64,000 bases of DNA, taken from positions 248,001-312,000 of the forward strand of contig NZ_LHPI01000009.1 of the NCBI RefSeq assembly GCF_001274785.1. The letters run 5' to 3'. This document shows positions 15,606 through 25,851 of the stretch, one piece after another (positions within the stretch are counted from its first letter, which is position 1; the number at the start of each line of letters is the position of its first letter). The notes under the pieces are model-generated. The model did not search any database. It was not told the DNA's origin and saw nothing but the letters and a program-made list of their open reading frames with translations. The DNA is from Vibrio hepatarius. GTDB lineage: Bacteria > Pseudomonadota > Gammaproteobacteria > Enterobacterales > Vibrionaceae. The position numbers and the translations under genes were made by a program.

Positions 15606-16349
15606 GTGAAAGAGTATCTAATAAACAAGCGAGCTGGATTAGCACTGCTGGTCACATTTATTCTTGTGACAGCCGTGGTCTCATTCGTTGTATCTCCGAT
15701 TAATCTGACGGGTAAAGTGTCAGATCACGCGGGGATGTTTTTTACTCTTTTGACGGATTCAGCAGGCTCGCGTGGTTTTCTTTTAACACTTGGTCTGTTA
15801 CTCGCTGTTATGGTCAAACTGACTGGTGTGAATCGTCAGCTACTGGCTCAACTTCTACAACTTGGTGTCATTTTGGTGATTGGCTTTGCCGCTAAAACAG
15901 GATTAAAGCAGATGACAGAAAGCCCGCGCCCGTACACAGAAGTACTTGCTCACGAACTGCTCATTCCACAACCCGAACACTTTTATAATCTGACCACAGA
16001 GCAACAAACTCAGGTTCTTATAAAAGTGGCAGAGAAAGTCAGCCCTTGGCGAATCCAGCATTGGCAGGGTGAGACGGATTACTCTTTCCCATCGGGTCAT
16101 ACGGTGTTTGTCGCGATCTGCTTGGCGTTCTTTGGCAATATCTTGTTGCAACGCAAACAGTATGCGTTGAGTGCGGTTTTGCTCGTCTGGGCGCTCAGTG
16201 TTGCTTACAGTCGATTGTGGCTAGGCATGCATAGACCGGTTGATCTTATCGGTGCGGCGTCATTTATAGCGTTGGTGTACATGTTAACGCCAACCTTTGA
16301 AGGGATATCGTACAAGCTTCAGCAACGCTTAGTTCAGTTGGTGGAGTAA
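15606..16349 (+). CDS. PAP2 family membrane phosphatase (PgpB-like)
   Basis: A 247-residue inner-membrane protein with an N-terminal helix (about 12-33), further helices, and the three PAP2 active-site motifs: KQMTESPRPY (KxxxxxxRP type), SFPSGHT and SRLWLGMHRPVD (SRxxxxxHxxxD). Such enzymes remove phosphate from phosphatidylglycerophosphate, undecaprenyl pyrophosphate or related lipids at the periplasmic face. The large loop between motifs 1 and 2 is typical of PgpB. The start is a GTG with a weak ribosome site. The exact substrate is not shown by sequence. It stands alone after thiD. Confidence 0.88.
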   Translation: MKEYLINKRAGLALLVTFILVTAVVSFVVSPINLTGKVSDHAGMFFTLLTDSAGSRGFLLTLGLLLAVMVKLTGVNRQLLAQLLQLGVILVIGFAAKTGLKQMTESPRPYTEVLAHELLIPQPEHFYNLTTEQQTQVLIKVAEKVSPWRIQHWQGETDYSFPSGHTVFVAICLAFFGNILLQRKQYALSAVLLVWALSVAYSRLWLGMHRPVDLIGAASFIALVYMLTPTFEGISYKLQQRLVQLVE

Positions 16350-16429
16350 TACACACAGAACGGGCAGTCAACACTCCGCTGCGCTACAGCAGACTCTGAG
16401 CAACGGAATGTTAGAAAAGGGCGTGAAAT

Positions 16430-16720
16430 TCATAAATCACGCATTAAGGTTTCAAACTCTTCATTGGCTTCCACGATTAAGTGGTTTAGTTCAGACGCGT
16501 CTTTATCGTGCAGATCCAGTGCCCATTGCGCTTTACCTTGTTTGCCAAAAACTCGAGTGCTACCACTCAGTTTCTTAAAGCCAACGTCGCACAGTTCTGC
16601 TTTGTGGTGTTGCTTATTCTCAATAATTTCCACGTCCAGTATGCCAACAGGGTTAACTTCAATATGAGCATGGAAGTGCGTGGTGCCTTTCAGCTCGTAT
16701 TGTCTGTGTACCGAGATCAT
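16430..16720 (-). CDS. Hypothetical protein, 96 aa
   Basis: A small soluble protein, mixed strand and helix, beginning MISVHRQYELKGTTHFHAHI, with AAGGAG well placed before the ATG. It has four His and one Cys but no obvious metal pattern. I do not recognise the family. It lies alone on the minus strand, convergent with the PAP2 gene. The good ribosome site and even composition support it as real. Confidence 0.65.
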   Translation of the reverse strand: MISVHRQYELKGTTHFHAHIEVNPVGILDVEIIENKQHHKAELCDVGFKKLSGSTRVFGKQGKAQWALDLHDKDASELNHLIVEANEEFETLMRDL

Positions 16721-16998
16721 TGTTTGCTCCTTGATTAGTCTGCCTATATTCCCACTAAGTGTAGGACAGCGTTCGGCGCTTATTTATGAAACAAACATGA
16801 ACTTTGATACAGATTAATATTCGCCGAACTACATCCTGTAAGTGCTTGATTTTGGGTTGCTACAGGCGGGGGAATTGGGGTTAGTGATAGGGTTTTAAGC
16901 TCAAAATAGCTCAAGTCACACAGTTATTGGCGAACGGTGATTGCAAAAAACACATATTTCTATTATTTTGGAAATGTTAGTTTGTTTGGGAGTTTTAA

Positions 16999-17331
16999 AT
17001 GGAACTGGAAGTTGTCGCGAAAGCACTAAAAGAATTAGGGCATCCGACTCGTTTGGCTATTTACAAGACCATCGTAAAAGCGGGCTATAAGGGCGTCGCG
17101 GTCGGCGCGATCCAAGAAAGGCTTGATGTGCCGGGTTCCACACTGTCCCACCATATTTCCAGCTTGGCGTCGGCGGGTCTATTGAGTCAGCGCCGAGAAG
17201 GGCGAACCTTGTACTGCGTTGCCGAGTATCAATGCCTTGACGAAGTGATTGGCTTTCTTAAAGCGGAATGTTGCACAGAAGAGGATTGCCACGCTGACAG
17301 TGTCTGTGCTTCAAACCCACCGTCAAAGTAG
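16999..17331 (+). CDS. ArsR family transcriptional regulator
   Basis: A 110-residue winged-helix protein: MELEVVAKALKELGHPTRLAIYKTIV then the recognition helix VPGSTLSHHISSLASAGLLSQRREGRTLYC, typical of ArsR/SmtB. It has cysteines near the C-terminus (ECCTEEDCHADSVC), which could bind a metal or metalloid, but no ELCVCDL-type arsenic motif is present in the recognition helix. GGGAG precedes the start. There is no arsenic or metal exporter next to it: a terminator and an unrelated minus-strand acyltransferase follow. The target is therefore unknown and may be itself or a distant gene. Confidence 0.9.
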   Translation: MELEVVAKALKELGHPTRLAIYKTIVKAGYKGVAVGAIQERLDVPGSTLSHHISSLASAGLLSQRREGRTLYCVAEYQCLDEVIGFLKAECCTEEDCHADSVCASNPPSK

Positions 17332-17355
17332 TCATTTTGTCGATGTGAAAAATAC

Positions 17356-17388
17356 AAAAAAGCGATGGTATGAGACCATCGCTTTTTG
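17356..17388. terminator. Bidirectional terminator
   Basis: AGCGATGGT (17361-17369) pairs with ACCATCGCT (17375-17383), flanked by A-run and T-run; it separates the ArsR gene from the convergent acyltransferase gene. Confidence 0.9.
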
Positions 17389-17411
17389 TTTGTTTTAGTA
17401 ACGCGTTACAT

Positions 17412-18434
17412 CTAACGGAATAGCCACGGGTAGAGCGGCGTTTTTTCTAAGCCTTTGACCAGCAATAGCGTTAACAGCACGGTGCCAAACAATACCGTGA
17501 GGTCGTGTCCAAGCCCAGTTAGGCCGTGAAAGCCGGCAAAGTTCATCATCAAAATGATCACAGGTAGGTGGGCAACATAGATCGCGAGTACATACTTCGA
17601 CAGGGAAGTAATCCAACGGCCTGCGCCGAACTCAGGTTTAGCTAATAGCCATAAGAAGATGCCTGTGCCCCACAAGAAAGTGCCAAATAAGTAATCGTTG
17701 CTATTGAACGCTTGCCCATGACCGTTGAGAAACAGCGCTTCGCCAAAGTGTAACAGCATGCCAACCCCTGCAAGCAGTAACGCTTGTCGGCTGGTGGCTT
17801 TAATGTTGTCTTGACGGATAGTAAAGCCAATCGCAAATAACAAGGTACTAAAGAACGGTCCGTTACGGGTGAAAAACGGCGACCAGAAGTCCGTGACAAC
17901 TTGGTAGCTGCCCGCTAGTACCCCATACACGTAAAGAACAAACGCAAGCGGTATCAACATCTCAAGGCGTTTGGCTTTCGCTAAACAGGCGGTGATTGCC
18001 GCCGCCAAGATCAGTGCTGGGATAAACCATAGGTGAACGAGCCCGCCTTCCAGCAGCGAATTGAGTGGCGTTTGGGCCAGAAAGCCCCAGTATCCTTGAC
18101 GCTCTGCTAAGTAACCGTGTTCGGCGAGCACCTGAAAGTTGAACGGCATCAGTAGACTGATGATGCTCCAAACCACAAACACTCTTAGCAAAGGTGAGCA
18201 GTAGCGACGCAACATCGCCATCGGCTCTGCGACCAGCTTTGGTTGGATAAGATACCCTGAAATCAAGAAAAATAGCGGAACGGCAAATCGGGTCGACTGG
18301 TTGAAAATATACGCTACCCAAGGGGTTCCATCATATTGCCAGTAACTGACGAATAGCTGGCAGTGCATCGCGAGAATCGCAAAAATGGCTACCACGCGGC
18401 CGAACTCAATACTTTGAATCTTTTTAGTTTGCAT
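17412..18434 (-). CDS. Acyltransferase family 3 membrane protein
   Basis: A 340-residue protein with about ten membrane helices. The opening KIQSIEFGRVVAIFAILAMHCQLF matches the start of acyltransferase-3 proteins (OafA/WecH type), where R and H of the first helix are conserved, and FALLFFLISGYL-like sequence follows (VPLFFLISGYLIQPKL). Such enzymes transfer acetyl or succinyl groups to sugars of lipopolysaccharide, glycans or enterobacterial common antigen. WecH-like O-acetyltransferases have this length. No glycan genes are nearby, so the acceptor is unknown. It diverges from a TetR gene with a long palindrome between. Confidence 0.87.
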   Translation of the reverse strand: MQTKKIQSIEFGRVVAIFAILAMHCQLFVSYWQYDGTPWVAYIFNQSTRFAVPLFFLISGYLIQPKLVAEPMAMLRRYCSPLLRVFVVWSIISLLMPFNFQVLAEHGYLAERQGYWGFLAQTPLNSLLEGGLVHLWFIPALILAAAITACLAKAKRLEMLIPLAFVLYVYGVLAGSYQVVTDFWSPFFTRNGPFFSTLLFAIGFTIRQDNIKATSRQALLLAGVGMLLHFGEALFLNGHGQAFNSNDYLFGTFLWGTGIFLWLLAKPEFGAGRWITSLSKYVLAIYVAHLPVIILMMNFAGFHGLTGLGHDLTVLFGTVLLTLLLVKGLEKTPLYPWLFR

Positions 18435-18568
18435 AACGACATTTTATAAAATTAAAAAACGAAGCAAGGTATATCAAACTTATTCACTGAGAGGTTTGTC
18501 TCAGAACCTAGGTTGCATATTAAAGACGAGCAGGTTGACGGATTTGCGACTCACTTCACTCCGCTAAG

Positions 18569-18599
18569 ATCTATGCGCGTGGTCTCCATGCTCATAGAT
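18569..18599. promoter_or_regulatory. Long imperfect palindrome, possible TetR operator
   Basis: ATCTATG (18569-18575) and CATAGAT (18593-18599) form outer arms; inner GCGTGG and CCATGC extend the match to 12 of 14 positions around TCT. It lies about 70 bases upstream of the TetR gene and 135 bases upstream of the divergent acyltransferase. Confidence 0.45.
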
Positions 18600-18669
18600 G
18601 TAGGCAAAATAAAAGTTGAAAAAAAGAACGTTCGTGCTAAAAATAAATAAGTCTGTAAGAGAGAGTTGT

Positions 18670-19257
18670 ATGAGTAAAGGCAGAGTCACCAAAGAAAATA
18701 TCCTTAGTAAAGCATTCGCGTTGGCGAGTGAGAACGGTTTAGAAAGCCTGACTATTGGTGAGTTGGCAAAGCATTGTGGCATGTCAAAAAGCGGCTTGTT
18801 CGCGCACTTTAACTCGAAAGATAACCTCCAGGTCGCGGTATTGGAGTACGCCAATCAGGTGTTTACTCAACGCGTGATCGCACCTGCTCGCGAGCAGAGT
18901 GAACAGACAATAGAGAAAAAGATTCATACCCTTTTGGATAACTGGTTGGGTTGGAACCACTCATTTCAAGGCAGTTGTATGTTTTTGGATGCGTGGAAAG
19001 AAGCCGGCGTTGAGCCTACGCCCACCCAGCAGAAGCTGAAGAAGACCATCGCAACCTGGATTGAGTATTTGCGTATTCAAATTGCCAAAGGGGTAGAACG
19101 CCAAGAGTTTCGAGCCGACCTCGACCCGAAGCAGGCGACGTTTGAGCTGTATGGACTGTATCTGAGTGCGCACCTGTTCTACTCGATACACGGACAACAA
19201 GCGAGTTATGATCACTTCTGGAATGGTGTTGAAAGGCTAATCGCTAGCTGGAAGTGA
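18670..19257 (+). CDS. TetR/AcrR family transcriptional regulator
   Basis: A 195-residue regulator. The N-terminal HTH (about residues 8-55: RVTKENILSKAFALASENGLE, then LTIGELAKHCGMSKSGLFAHF) is canonical TetR. The C-terminal ligand domain includes a GSCMFLDAWKEAG segment (TetR_C_6-like). ATG 18670 begins the family pattern; an upstream in-frame extension to 18616 is basic, not conserved-looking and rejected. It is followed 93 bases later by an alpha/beta hydrolase gene and preceded by a palindrome. It probably controls itself and the hydrolase, the acyltransferase, or both. Confidence 0.92.
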   Translation: MSKGRVTKENILSKAFALASENGLESLTIGELAKHCGMSKSGLFAHFNSKDNLQVAVLEYANQVFTQRVIAPAREQSEQTIEKKIHTLLDNWLGWNHSFQGSCMFLDAWKEAGVEPTPTQQKLKKTIATWIEYLRIQIAKGVERQEFRADLDPKQATFELYGLYLSAHLFYSIHGQQASYDHFWNGVERLIASWK

Positions 19258-19350
19258 TAATCCAAGCTGAACTGTGTGTTCGGCTTATTGTTTAATTAAA
19301 AATAGCACGGTCGTTCGTTTTTTTTACGGGCGACATATAGGACAACTCCA

Positions 19351-20202
19351 ATGAGTGAGAAGATCTACTTTAATACGTCGAAAAAGTTCAGCTTTAAGAA
19401 AAGCATGATCAACTTGAGTACCCGTTTGCACCACACGCTAACGCCGAAACACGCGGAGAAGACCGCGCGTAAATTACTGCTCACACCGGCCCGAACTAAG
19501 CCTAAAAACGCAGAGCCGCAAGGGCTGGTCAAAGGTGAAGTGCAGTCGAAAGAAGGCATACTGAAAACCTATCGTTTGGGGAGCGGACCTGTTTGGGTGC
19601 TTACCCACGGCTGGTCAGGCAGCTCGAGCCAGTTTTATCCCTTGATGGAACATATCGCGAACCAAGGATTTACCGCGCTGGCATACGACCACCCTGCGCA
19701 CGGTCAAAGTGAAGGTGTGTACGGGCACATTCCTGCGTTTGTGTTAGGTCTGGAAGCGGTGCTCGATAGCTTAGAGGATGTGGCGGGGATTGTGGGTCAC
19801 AGTATGGGTACGGTGTCGGCGATTGAATGCCATCATCAAAAGCTGGTGGATAAACCTATGTTGTTGATTGCCCCGGTGCTCGACTACCTCAACAACTTGT
19901 TTGGCAGTGTGGAGCGTTCAGGATATTCCATGCGACTGTTTAATGCGGTAGTCGATAAGGTTCAAACGCAATACCGCTATCCGCTTCAGTCGATCGATCC
20001 AATCGGAAAACTGAAACAGCGCACGGCAGAGACGATTATTGTTCATGATGAAGGGGACAAATTTACGCCATTCTCTATCTCTGAAAAAGTGGCGCAAGAG
20101 ATGGACAATGTCAGCTTAGTTGCTACCCAAGGACAAGGTCATGGACGAGTGATGAAATGCCAACAAGTAATGGACAGTTTTGATAGGTTGATGACTAAGT
20201 AA
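19351..20202 (+). CDS. Alpha/beta hydrolase
   Basis: A 283-residue soluble hydrolase. The oxyanion region THGWSGSSSQFYP (HGW), the YDHPAHGQSEG turn, the nucleophile elbow GHSMGT and a late GQGHGRV (catalytic His) with an Asp-containing HDEGDKFTP strand give a complete Ser-Asp-His triad. The N-terminal 60 residues are basic and not part of the fold. The ribosome site (AGGACA) is good. It follows the TetR gene in the same direction, a pairing common for ester- or lipid-related hydrolases induced by their substrate. The substrate is unknown. Confidence 0.87.
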   Translation: MSEKIYFNTSKKFSFKKSMINLSTRLHHTLTPKHAEKTARKLLLTPARTKPKNAEPQGLVKGEVQSKEGILKTYRLGSGPVWVLTHGWSGSSSQFYPLMEHIANQGFTALAYDHPAHGQSEGVYGHIPAFVLGLEAVLDSLEDVAGIVGHSMGTVSAIECHHQKLVDKPMLLIAPVLDYLNNLFGSVERSGYSMRLFNAVVDKVQTQYRYPLQSIDPIGKLKQRTAETIIVHDEGDKFTPFSISEKVAQEMDNVSLVATQGQGHGRVMKCQQVMDSFDRLMTK

Positions 20203-20361
20203 TCACTCCTCGTATGGTTTAGTGTGCATTCTATTCACATTGTTAACATTCGTACGCATGAACTTGATATGCTTAACAAATTCGCAATGAAAAATTATTT
20301 CTCTAACAGGTTGTGTGGGATCATTTGCTATGCCACAAGGCCCTCTTAAGGAAATATAATA

Positions 20362-21750
20362 ATGAATAGAAATGATAGTGTCCCTTTGCCCACTAATACC
20401 CGAGAATGGTTTCTAAACCGAAACAGTATGATCATCATCGCAGACATCTTTTTGTTTGCGTTGATGTATTTTACGCTGCCATTTGAGCCTCAAGTTGTTT
20501 TGGGACTCAGCATGTTGGTGTTTGTTGCGATTCTTTGGTTGACCGAAGCCCTGCATGTCACCGTTACCGCGATTTTAGTGCCAATCATGGCAGTGTTGTT
20601 TGGCGTATTTAATACGCAAACAGCGCTCAATAACTTCGCTAACTCGATCATCTTCCTCTTTCTTGGCGGTTTTGCACTGGCTGCGGCTATGCATCGCCAA
20701 GGACTCGACAAAGTCATCGCAGACAAGGTGCTGATTTTTGCTAAAGGCAAAATGAGCGTCGCGGTGTTTATGTTGTTCGGTGTGACCGCTGGTCTTTCAA
20801 TGTGGATCAGTAATACCGCAACCACCGCGATGATGCTGCCGCTGGTACTGGGCGTACTCAGCAAAGTGAACTCAGAAAGCGGCCATAAAACTTACGTGTT
20901 TGTTCTGTTAGGGATCGCCTACAGTGCGAGTATCGGTGGTATCGCAACCGTAGTGGGTAGCCCACCAAACGCCATTGCCGCTGCAGAAGTGGGTTTGAGC
21001 TTTACTGAGTGGATGAGCTTTGGCTTACCGACTGCGCTTATCATGATGCCTATGATGATTGCGATTCTTTACTTCGTACTTAAGCCTGATCTAAACGGCC
21101 AGTTTGAGCTGAATGCTGAGCCTGTTGACTGGGACAAAGGTAAAGTGGTTACACTGGCGATTTTCGCGGCGACCGTAATCTGCTGGATCTTCAGCAAGCC
21201 GATTAACGCAATGCTTGGCGGTTACGCGAAGTTCGATACGATTGTTGCGCTTTGTGCCATTGTGGCGGTGAGCTTTGCTCGCGTGGTGCATTGGAAAGAC
21301 ATTGAAAAGACCGCAGACTGGGGCGTATTGCTACTGTTTGGTGGTGGTATCTGTCTGAGCAACGTTTTGAAAGCAACCGGTACCAGTGTCTTCTTGGCGA
21401 ATGAGCTAAGCGACATGATTTCTCACCTAGGATTCTTCTTTATCGTGGCAGTTATCGCCATCTTCGTTGTGTTTTTGACTGAATTTGCCAGTAACACAGC
21501 AAGTGCGGCGCTCTTGATTCCGGTATTCGCTACTGTTGCGGAAGCGTTCGGAATGTCGCCAGTGGTCTTGTCAGTGCTGATTGCGGTGTCGGCGTCTTGT
21601 GCGTTTATGCTGCCAGTGGCAACGCCGCCGAACGCGATCGTATTTGGCTCTGGTCACGTGAAACAGAGCGAGATGATGCGAGTCGGTATCATCCTCAATA
21701 TTGCTTGTATTATCGCGCTAAGCTTTATTGCGATGACGTTCTGGATTTAA
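20362..21750 (+). CDS. SLC13/DASS family anion transporter
   Basis: A 462-residue inner-membrane protein with about 11-12 helices. The SNT signatures of the family are visible: [13 protein letters not shown] in the first half and [16 protein letters not shown] in the second; the VGSPPNAIA and [11 protein letters not shown] segments are the paired hairpin motifs. Such carriers import di- or tricarboxylates (succinate, malate, citrate) or sulfate with sodium. The strong VATPPNAIV pattern favours a carboxylate carrier of the NadC/SdcS type. AAGGAA precedes the ATG. It stands alone, with a terminator after it. Confidence 0.88.
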   Translation: MNRNDSVPLPTNTREWFLNRNSMIIIADIFLFALMYFTLPFEPQVVLGLSMLVFVAILWLTEALHVTVTAILVPIMAVLFGVFNTQTALNNFANSIIFLFLGGFALAAAMHRQGLDKVIADKVLIFAKGKMSVAVFMLFGVTAGLSMWISNTATTAMMLPLVLGVLSKVNSESGHKTYVFVLLGIAYSASIGGIATVVGSPPNAIAAAEVGLSFTEWMSFGLPTALIMMPMMIAILYFVLKPDLNGQFELNAEPVDWDKGKVVTLAIFAATVICWIFSKPINAMLGGYAKFDTIVALCAIVAVSFARVVHWKDIEKTADWGVLLLFGGGICLSNVLKATGTSVFLANELSDMISHLGFFFIVAVIAIFVVFLTEFASNTASAALLIPVFATVAEAFGMSPVVLSVLIAVSASCAFMLPVATPPNAIVFGSGHVKQSEMMRVGIILNIACIIALSFIAMTFWI

Positions 21751-21764
21751 TCCAACGGAGTAAA

Positions 21765-21793
21765 CAAAAAGGGAGCCATCGGCTCCCTTTTTT
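21765..21793. terminator. Bidirectional terminator
   Basis: AAAAGGGAGCC pairs with GGCTCCCTTTT over ATC and ends in T6; it separates the SLC13 gene from the convergent speB. Confidence 0.9.
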
Positions 21794-21809
21794 CATCGCT
21801 TAATCGCGA

Positions 21810-22736
21810 TTACTGCTCTTCGCGGCTGCTTGCCCACGCGTACATCAACTCAAGCGCGATCGTCGCACCAGCCAGTGCGGTCACGTCGCTGTGGTCGTAC
21901 GGAGGCGATACTTCTACCACGTCCATGCCGACAATGTTCACACCCGCCAAGCCACGCAAAATCTTCAGCACCTTGTCTGAGTTCAAACCACCGCAAACTG
22001 GTGTACCTGTACCCGGTGCAAAAGCTGGGTCAAGACAGTCGATATCAAACGTCACATACACTGGCTTGTTGCCGATGATGTCGCGGATACGAGTGACGAT
22101 CGACTCAGCGTCTAGATCATTCGCTTCCATGGCGTTGATGACGTTAAAACCGTGATCTTCTTGCTCATACTGGGTACGAATACCAATCTGAACCGAGTGT
22201 TTCGGTGAAATCAGTCCTTCATTTGGCGCGTGATAAAACATCGTGCCGTGGTCGTAAGCGCTACCATTTGCGTAGGTGTCAGTATGGGCGTCGAAGTGAA
22301 TCAATGCCATTTCACCGTGGTGTTTCGCATACGCGCGCAGGATTGGCAGGGTGATAAAGTGGTCACCACCGAGCGCCAACATCGTCTTACCGCTTTTGAT
22401 GATTTCGTTAGTCGCTGCTTCCAAGCGGTAAGTAAAGTCTTCCGCATCACCACAATCGAAGACCAAATCACCAGCATCAATCACTTTTGCACGTTTAAAT
22501 ACGTTGAAGTCCCAAGGGAACTTCTTACCTTCCCACGCTAGGTTAACCGAAGCGCGACGAATCGCGTCCGGTCCCATACGTGCACCAGGGCGACCGGATG
22601 TCGCCATGTCGAGTGGCACACCCAGCACAACCAGATCCGCCTCGGTATCGACTGGATTGCGCACGTAAGGTAGGCGCATAAAACTCATCGAGTTCGAGTA
22701 AAGCGAGTAATCGGTTTTACTAAATAAATCGTTCAT
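21810..22736 (-). CDS. speB: Agmatinase
   Basis: A 308-residue arginase-family enzyme that splits agmatine to putrescine and urea. All metal motifs are present: [17 protein letters not shown] and [17 protein letters not shown], giving the binuclear manganese site, with the agmatinase-type [17 protein letters not shown] at the end. Length is normal. It begins immediately after speA (stop and start codons abut without a gap), so the two are translated as a pair and provide arginine-to-putrescine conversion. Confidence 0.96.
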   Translation of the reverse strand: MNDLFSKTDYSLYSNSMSFMRLPYVRNPVDTEADLVVLGVPLDMATSGRPGARMGPDAIRRASVNLAWEGKKFPWDFNVFKRAKVIDAGDLVFDCGDAEDFTYRLEAATNEIIKSGKTMLALGGDHFITLPILRAYAKHHGEMALIHFDAHTDTYANGSAYDHGTMFYHAPNEGLISPKHSVQIGIRTQYEQEDHGFNVINAMEANDLDAESIVTRIRDIIGNKPVYVTFDIDCLDPAFAPGTGTPVCGGLNSDKVLKILRGLAGVNIVGMDVVEVSPPYDHSDVTALAGATIALELMYAWASSREEQ

Positions 22737-24659
22737 TTAGAAATCCTCTAAATAGGTGTAGCCACTTAAGCCTTGCTCAAGTTCGTTGAGTACACTTTGC
22801 TGCTCAGCGTGGTTAACACGCTCAGCAACCAATTCGCGGTAGTGGCTGCGAATATTGTCTACATCAATATGTACATAGCGCATCATGTCTTCGACACTGT
22901 CGCCTTCATCAATACGTTCGATAACCGGTTCACCTTGCGCGTTAACGGTAATCACCGCACTGTGTGTGTCACCAAACAGGTTGTGCATATCACCCAATAT
23001 CTCTTGATACGCGCCGACTAGGAAAAAGCCCATTAAATACGGCTTATCTTTGTTCCAAGCCGGTACGGGTAAGCTAGTTTCAATACCTTGACCGTCAACA
23101 TACTGCTCGATCGCACCGTCAGAGTCACAGGTGATGTCCAGCATAACTGCGCGGCGGTCTTCGACTTCATCCAGCCCTGACAATGGCAGTACAGGGAACA
23201 CTTGGTCAATCCCCCAAGAGTCTGGTAGTGATTGGAACAGTGAGAAGTTAACAAAGAACTTATCCGCCAGTCTTTCGCTTAACTCGTCCAAAATAGGGCG
23301 ATGGAAGCGGTTTTTCGTGCTCATCTTACGGCTTAGCTCGAAGTAAATTCTCAGAGAAAGCTGCTCCGCCCACGCGCGTTGTTGTAAGTTCAGCACGCCA
23401 GTAGCAAATTGAGAGTGCACTTCTGCTAAGTCACTTTGAGTGTCGTTGTAAATCTCAATCAACGCACGAGCATCGCCGTCGTCTTGTAGGTTTTGCCAGT
23501 TACGCCACATGTTTTGTAGCAGCATTGGGTCGTCAGACTCTGGCTCACTAACTTGTTCTGGGTAGTACGCTTCGGTCCCAATCACATTGGTGATTAACAC
23601 CGCGTGGTGCGCCGTCAAAGAACGCCCCGACTCCGAAATAATCGTCGGCATCGGTTGTTGGTACTGCTTACATACGTCACCCACAGTGTTAACGATATTA
23701 CGCGCGTATTCAATCAGACCATAGTTCATCGAGTTCGATGACTGGCTTCGTGTTCCGTCGTAGTCCACTGCCAAACCACCACCAATATCAAAGTATTGGA
23801 TTTGTGCACCCATTTCTCGCAGTTCACAGTAAAAACGTGCAGACTCATTCACGCCGTTACGGATATCGCGGATGTTCGCCATTTGCGAGCCGAGGTGGAA
23901 GTGCACCAATTGCAACGCATCAAGCTGCTCTTCTTGTTTTAGGCGCTCAATCACAGTCAGCACTTGAGACGCCGCCAAACCAAACTTAGACTTCTCGCCA
24001 CCGCTTGATTGCCATTTCCCCGCACCTTGTGACGCAAGACGAATACGGATACCCATGCGTGGTTTTACGCCTAAGCTGCGCGCCTCTTTTAGCACTAAAT
24101 CCAGCTCAGAAAGCTTTTCTAGGACGATAAATACTTTGTGGCCTAGCTTTTCACCAATCAACGCCAAACGGATGTATTCGCGGTCTTTGTAGCCGTTGCA
24201 GACGATCACCGAACTGGCTTTTTGCGCCAGCGCCAATACCGCTAACAATTCAGGTTTGCTGCCCGCCTCGAGACCAAGCTGTTTGGTCTCTAGCTGCGCT
24301 TGGCTGGCGAGAATCTCGTCGACCACTTCTTTTTGCTGGTTAACTTTAATTGGGTAAACCAACAGGTAGTTATTCTGATACTGATACTCGTCGATCGCTT
24401 GGTTGAACGCGTGGCAAATACCGTGCACACGTTGGTGCAAGATCTGCGGGAAGCGAACCAATACCGGTAGATTAAGCTGGTGCTGTTCCAACTGGGTAAC
24501 GATACGGCTTAAAGGTACTTGATGATCCTGACCGAAAGCTGGCGATACATACACTTCGCCTTGGTTGTCGATACCGTAGAAGCCTTGGCTCCAGTGTTGA
24601 ACGTTGTAATCAGCGCGGACGCGATCGAGTTTGGAAGTTATTTCCACATCTAATCTCAC
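22737..24659 (-). CDS. speA: Biosynthetic arginine decarboxylase
   Basis: A 640-residue PLP enzyme (alanine racemase fold, group IV decarboxylase) that converts arginine to agmatine. VYPIKVNQ contains the PLP lysine near residue 104; [44 protein letters not shown] and [12 protein letters not shown] line the cofactor site; [13 protein letters not shown] near the end carries the conserved C-D substrate motif. The call rests on near-identity of these blocks to E. coli SpeA. The start is a GTG with weak ribosome site. It is in operon with speB. The protein may be exported partly in E. coli; no signal is seen here. Confidence 0.95.
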   Translation of the reverse strand: MRLDVEITSKLDRVRADYNVQHWSQGFYGIDNQGEVYVSPAFGQDHQVPLSRIVTQLEQHQLNLPVLVRFPQILHQRVHGICHAFNQAIDEYQYQNNYLLVYPIKVNQQKEVVDEILASQAQLETKQLGLEAGSKPELLAVLALAQKASSVIVCNGYKDREYIRLALIGEKLGHKVFIVLEKLSELDLVLKEARSLGVKPRMGIRIRLASQGAGKWQSSGGEKSKFGLAASQVLTVIERLKQEEQLDALQLVHFHLGSQMANIRDIRNGVNESARFYCELREMGAQIQYFDIGGGLAVDYDGTRSQSSNSMNYGLIEYARNIVNTVGDVCKQYQQPMPTIISESGRSLTAHHAVLITNVIGTEAYYPEQVSEPESDDPMLLQNMWRNWQNLQDDGDARALIEIYNDTQSDLAEVHSQFATGVLNLQQRAWAEQLSLRIYFELSRKMSTKNRFHRPILDELSERLADKFFVNFSLFQSLPDSWGIDQVFPVLPLSGLDEVEDRRAVMLDITCDSDGAIEQYVDGQGIETSLPVPAWNKDKPYLMGFFLVGAYQEILGDMHNLFGDTHSAVITVNAQGEPVIERIDEGDSVEDMMRYVHIDVDNIRSHYRELVAERVNHAEQQSVLNELEQGLSGYTYLEDF

Positions 24660-24933
24660 AAAGAACAGAGAGAATAAAACATGAATCAGAAGGGCCTGAA
24701 ATCATACCTGACACGACGCTGAGGTTGGGTTTATAAAGGCGACCGTGACGAGCGCATTAACGGACAAAACACGCCTTGAGTCTAACAAAATAGTTTTGTC
24801 TTATTGATTAATATTCCTCTGGGTTAGAAGGACAAAAAACGCGCTCGAATTTTGATCTGACGCACGCGGTAAAATGGCAAAACCACCTGTTGCTGCCGAT
24901 ACTTAAAATGTGAAAGTAATGAGGATAGTACCG

Positions 24934-25185
24934 ATGAGAAATGAACTCGATCCGGCCAAAGTGCTACAAGCTTATGAGAACGTGATGGCGAACGGGACAC
25001 CAACCGAATTTGGCAAAATCTATGAGGGCGTCGAAGCCTTTTCCGATTACGACGGTTACAACGTGTATATGCGCGGCAATGGTGTGGAACTCAAAGTCGG
25101 TTTTCATAACACTTATCATCTTGAGTACGACCAAGAACACTTGCGTGATAGCTTTTTGAAAAAAGTCGCGATGTTAGCCAAGTAG
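24934..25185 (+). CDS. DUF3081 family protein, 83 aa
   Basis: A small soluble protein (MRNELDPAKVLQAYENVM at the start; EGVEAFSDYDGYNVYM and FHNTYHLEYD later) that fits the DUF3081 family of marine gammaproteobacteria. ATG 24934 follows GAGGAT and begins the conserved part; a GTG at 24910 is less likely. It diverges from speA across about 270 bases and converges on maoP with a shared terminator. Function unknown. Confidence 0.75.
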   Translation: MRNELDPAKVLQAYENVMANGTPTEFGKIYEGVEAFSDYDGYNVYMRGNGVELKVGFHNTYHLEYDQEHLRDSFLKKVAMLAK

Positions 25186-25248
25186 AGAAGGGGAAGGGAG
25201 CGGTCGCTGCGTGGAGACGATTTTGCTCGCTTGAGATAGCAGATAAAA

Positions 25249-25280
25249 CAAAGCCCCTTCGCTTTTGCTCAGGGGCTTTG
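25249..25280. terminator. Bidirectional terminator between DUF3081 gene and maoP
   Basis: CAAAGCCCCT (25249-25258) and AGGGGCTTTG (25271-25280) form a perfect 10-bp stem. Confidence 0.85.
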
Positions 25281-25290
25281 TGGAGAAAGA

Positions 25291-25644
25291 TTAGTCTTCT
25301 TCCAATACTGCGTCGTCAGAGTAATCTTCAGATGCGTCCGGCTTATTGCGGCCATTTAATGTATGGAAGCGTTTGCGTCCACGCGCTAACTGTGTGTACT
25401 TCAACCAAACTCGTTCGAGTTTTGTTTTAGCCTTACCTGGGTTTTCGATTACTTTTACGAAATGCTTCTCCTCAGAGTTCTCAGGAGATAGTTCACCCGA
25501 TTCCAAGCCAGCCATAGTGTCGCCATAAAGCATTAGAATTTCTTCTTCTGCAAGCGTAAAATCACCAGACTTAGCAAAACCTCGTGGAAATTTGCTGTTG
25601 TCGTAAAAACGTTTTTTGCCGTGACGGAATTGAGTGTCAGACAT
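25291..25644 (-). CDS. maoP: DUF413 protein, MaoP (YifE) homologue
   Basis: A 117-residue protein with RFYDNSKFPRGFAKSGDFTLAEEE and ERVWLKYTQL...RKRFHTLNG, close to E. coli YifE/MaoP (DUF413), including the acidic C-terminal tail (EDYSDDAVLEED). In E. coli, MaoP acts with the adjacent DNA site maoS to keep the Ori region as a macrodomain. Here it diverges from an HdfR homologue, the same gene pair as in E. coli, so orthology is well supported by both sequence and order. Whether it organises DNA in this organism is inference. Confidence 0.88.
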   Translation of the reverse strand: MSDTQFRHGKKRFYDNSKFPRGFAKSGDFTLAEEEILMLYGDTMAGLESGELSPENSEEKHFVKVIENPGKAKTKLERVWLKYTQLARGRKRFHTLNGRNKPDASEDYSDDAVLEED

Positions 25645-25851
25645 TTCAGTAGCCTCTATAAACCTACATTGATAATTACCCTGAACGGTACAAAGCGAAA
25701 ATTAGGCGCAAATTTAATAAAAGAAAAACAAAACCTTTTTATCGTCTCAATTAAACATTTTTATGAAGCATAGGTAACAGTTTGTTTAAGAGATGGTCAG
25801 TAAAGTTTCCTTATTTGTTACCCTTGGAAGATTGCACCTAGAGGAAAGTAG

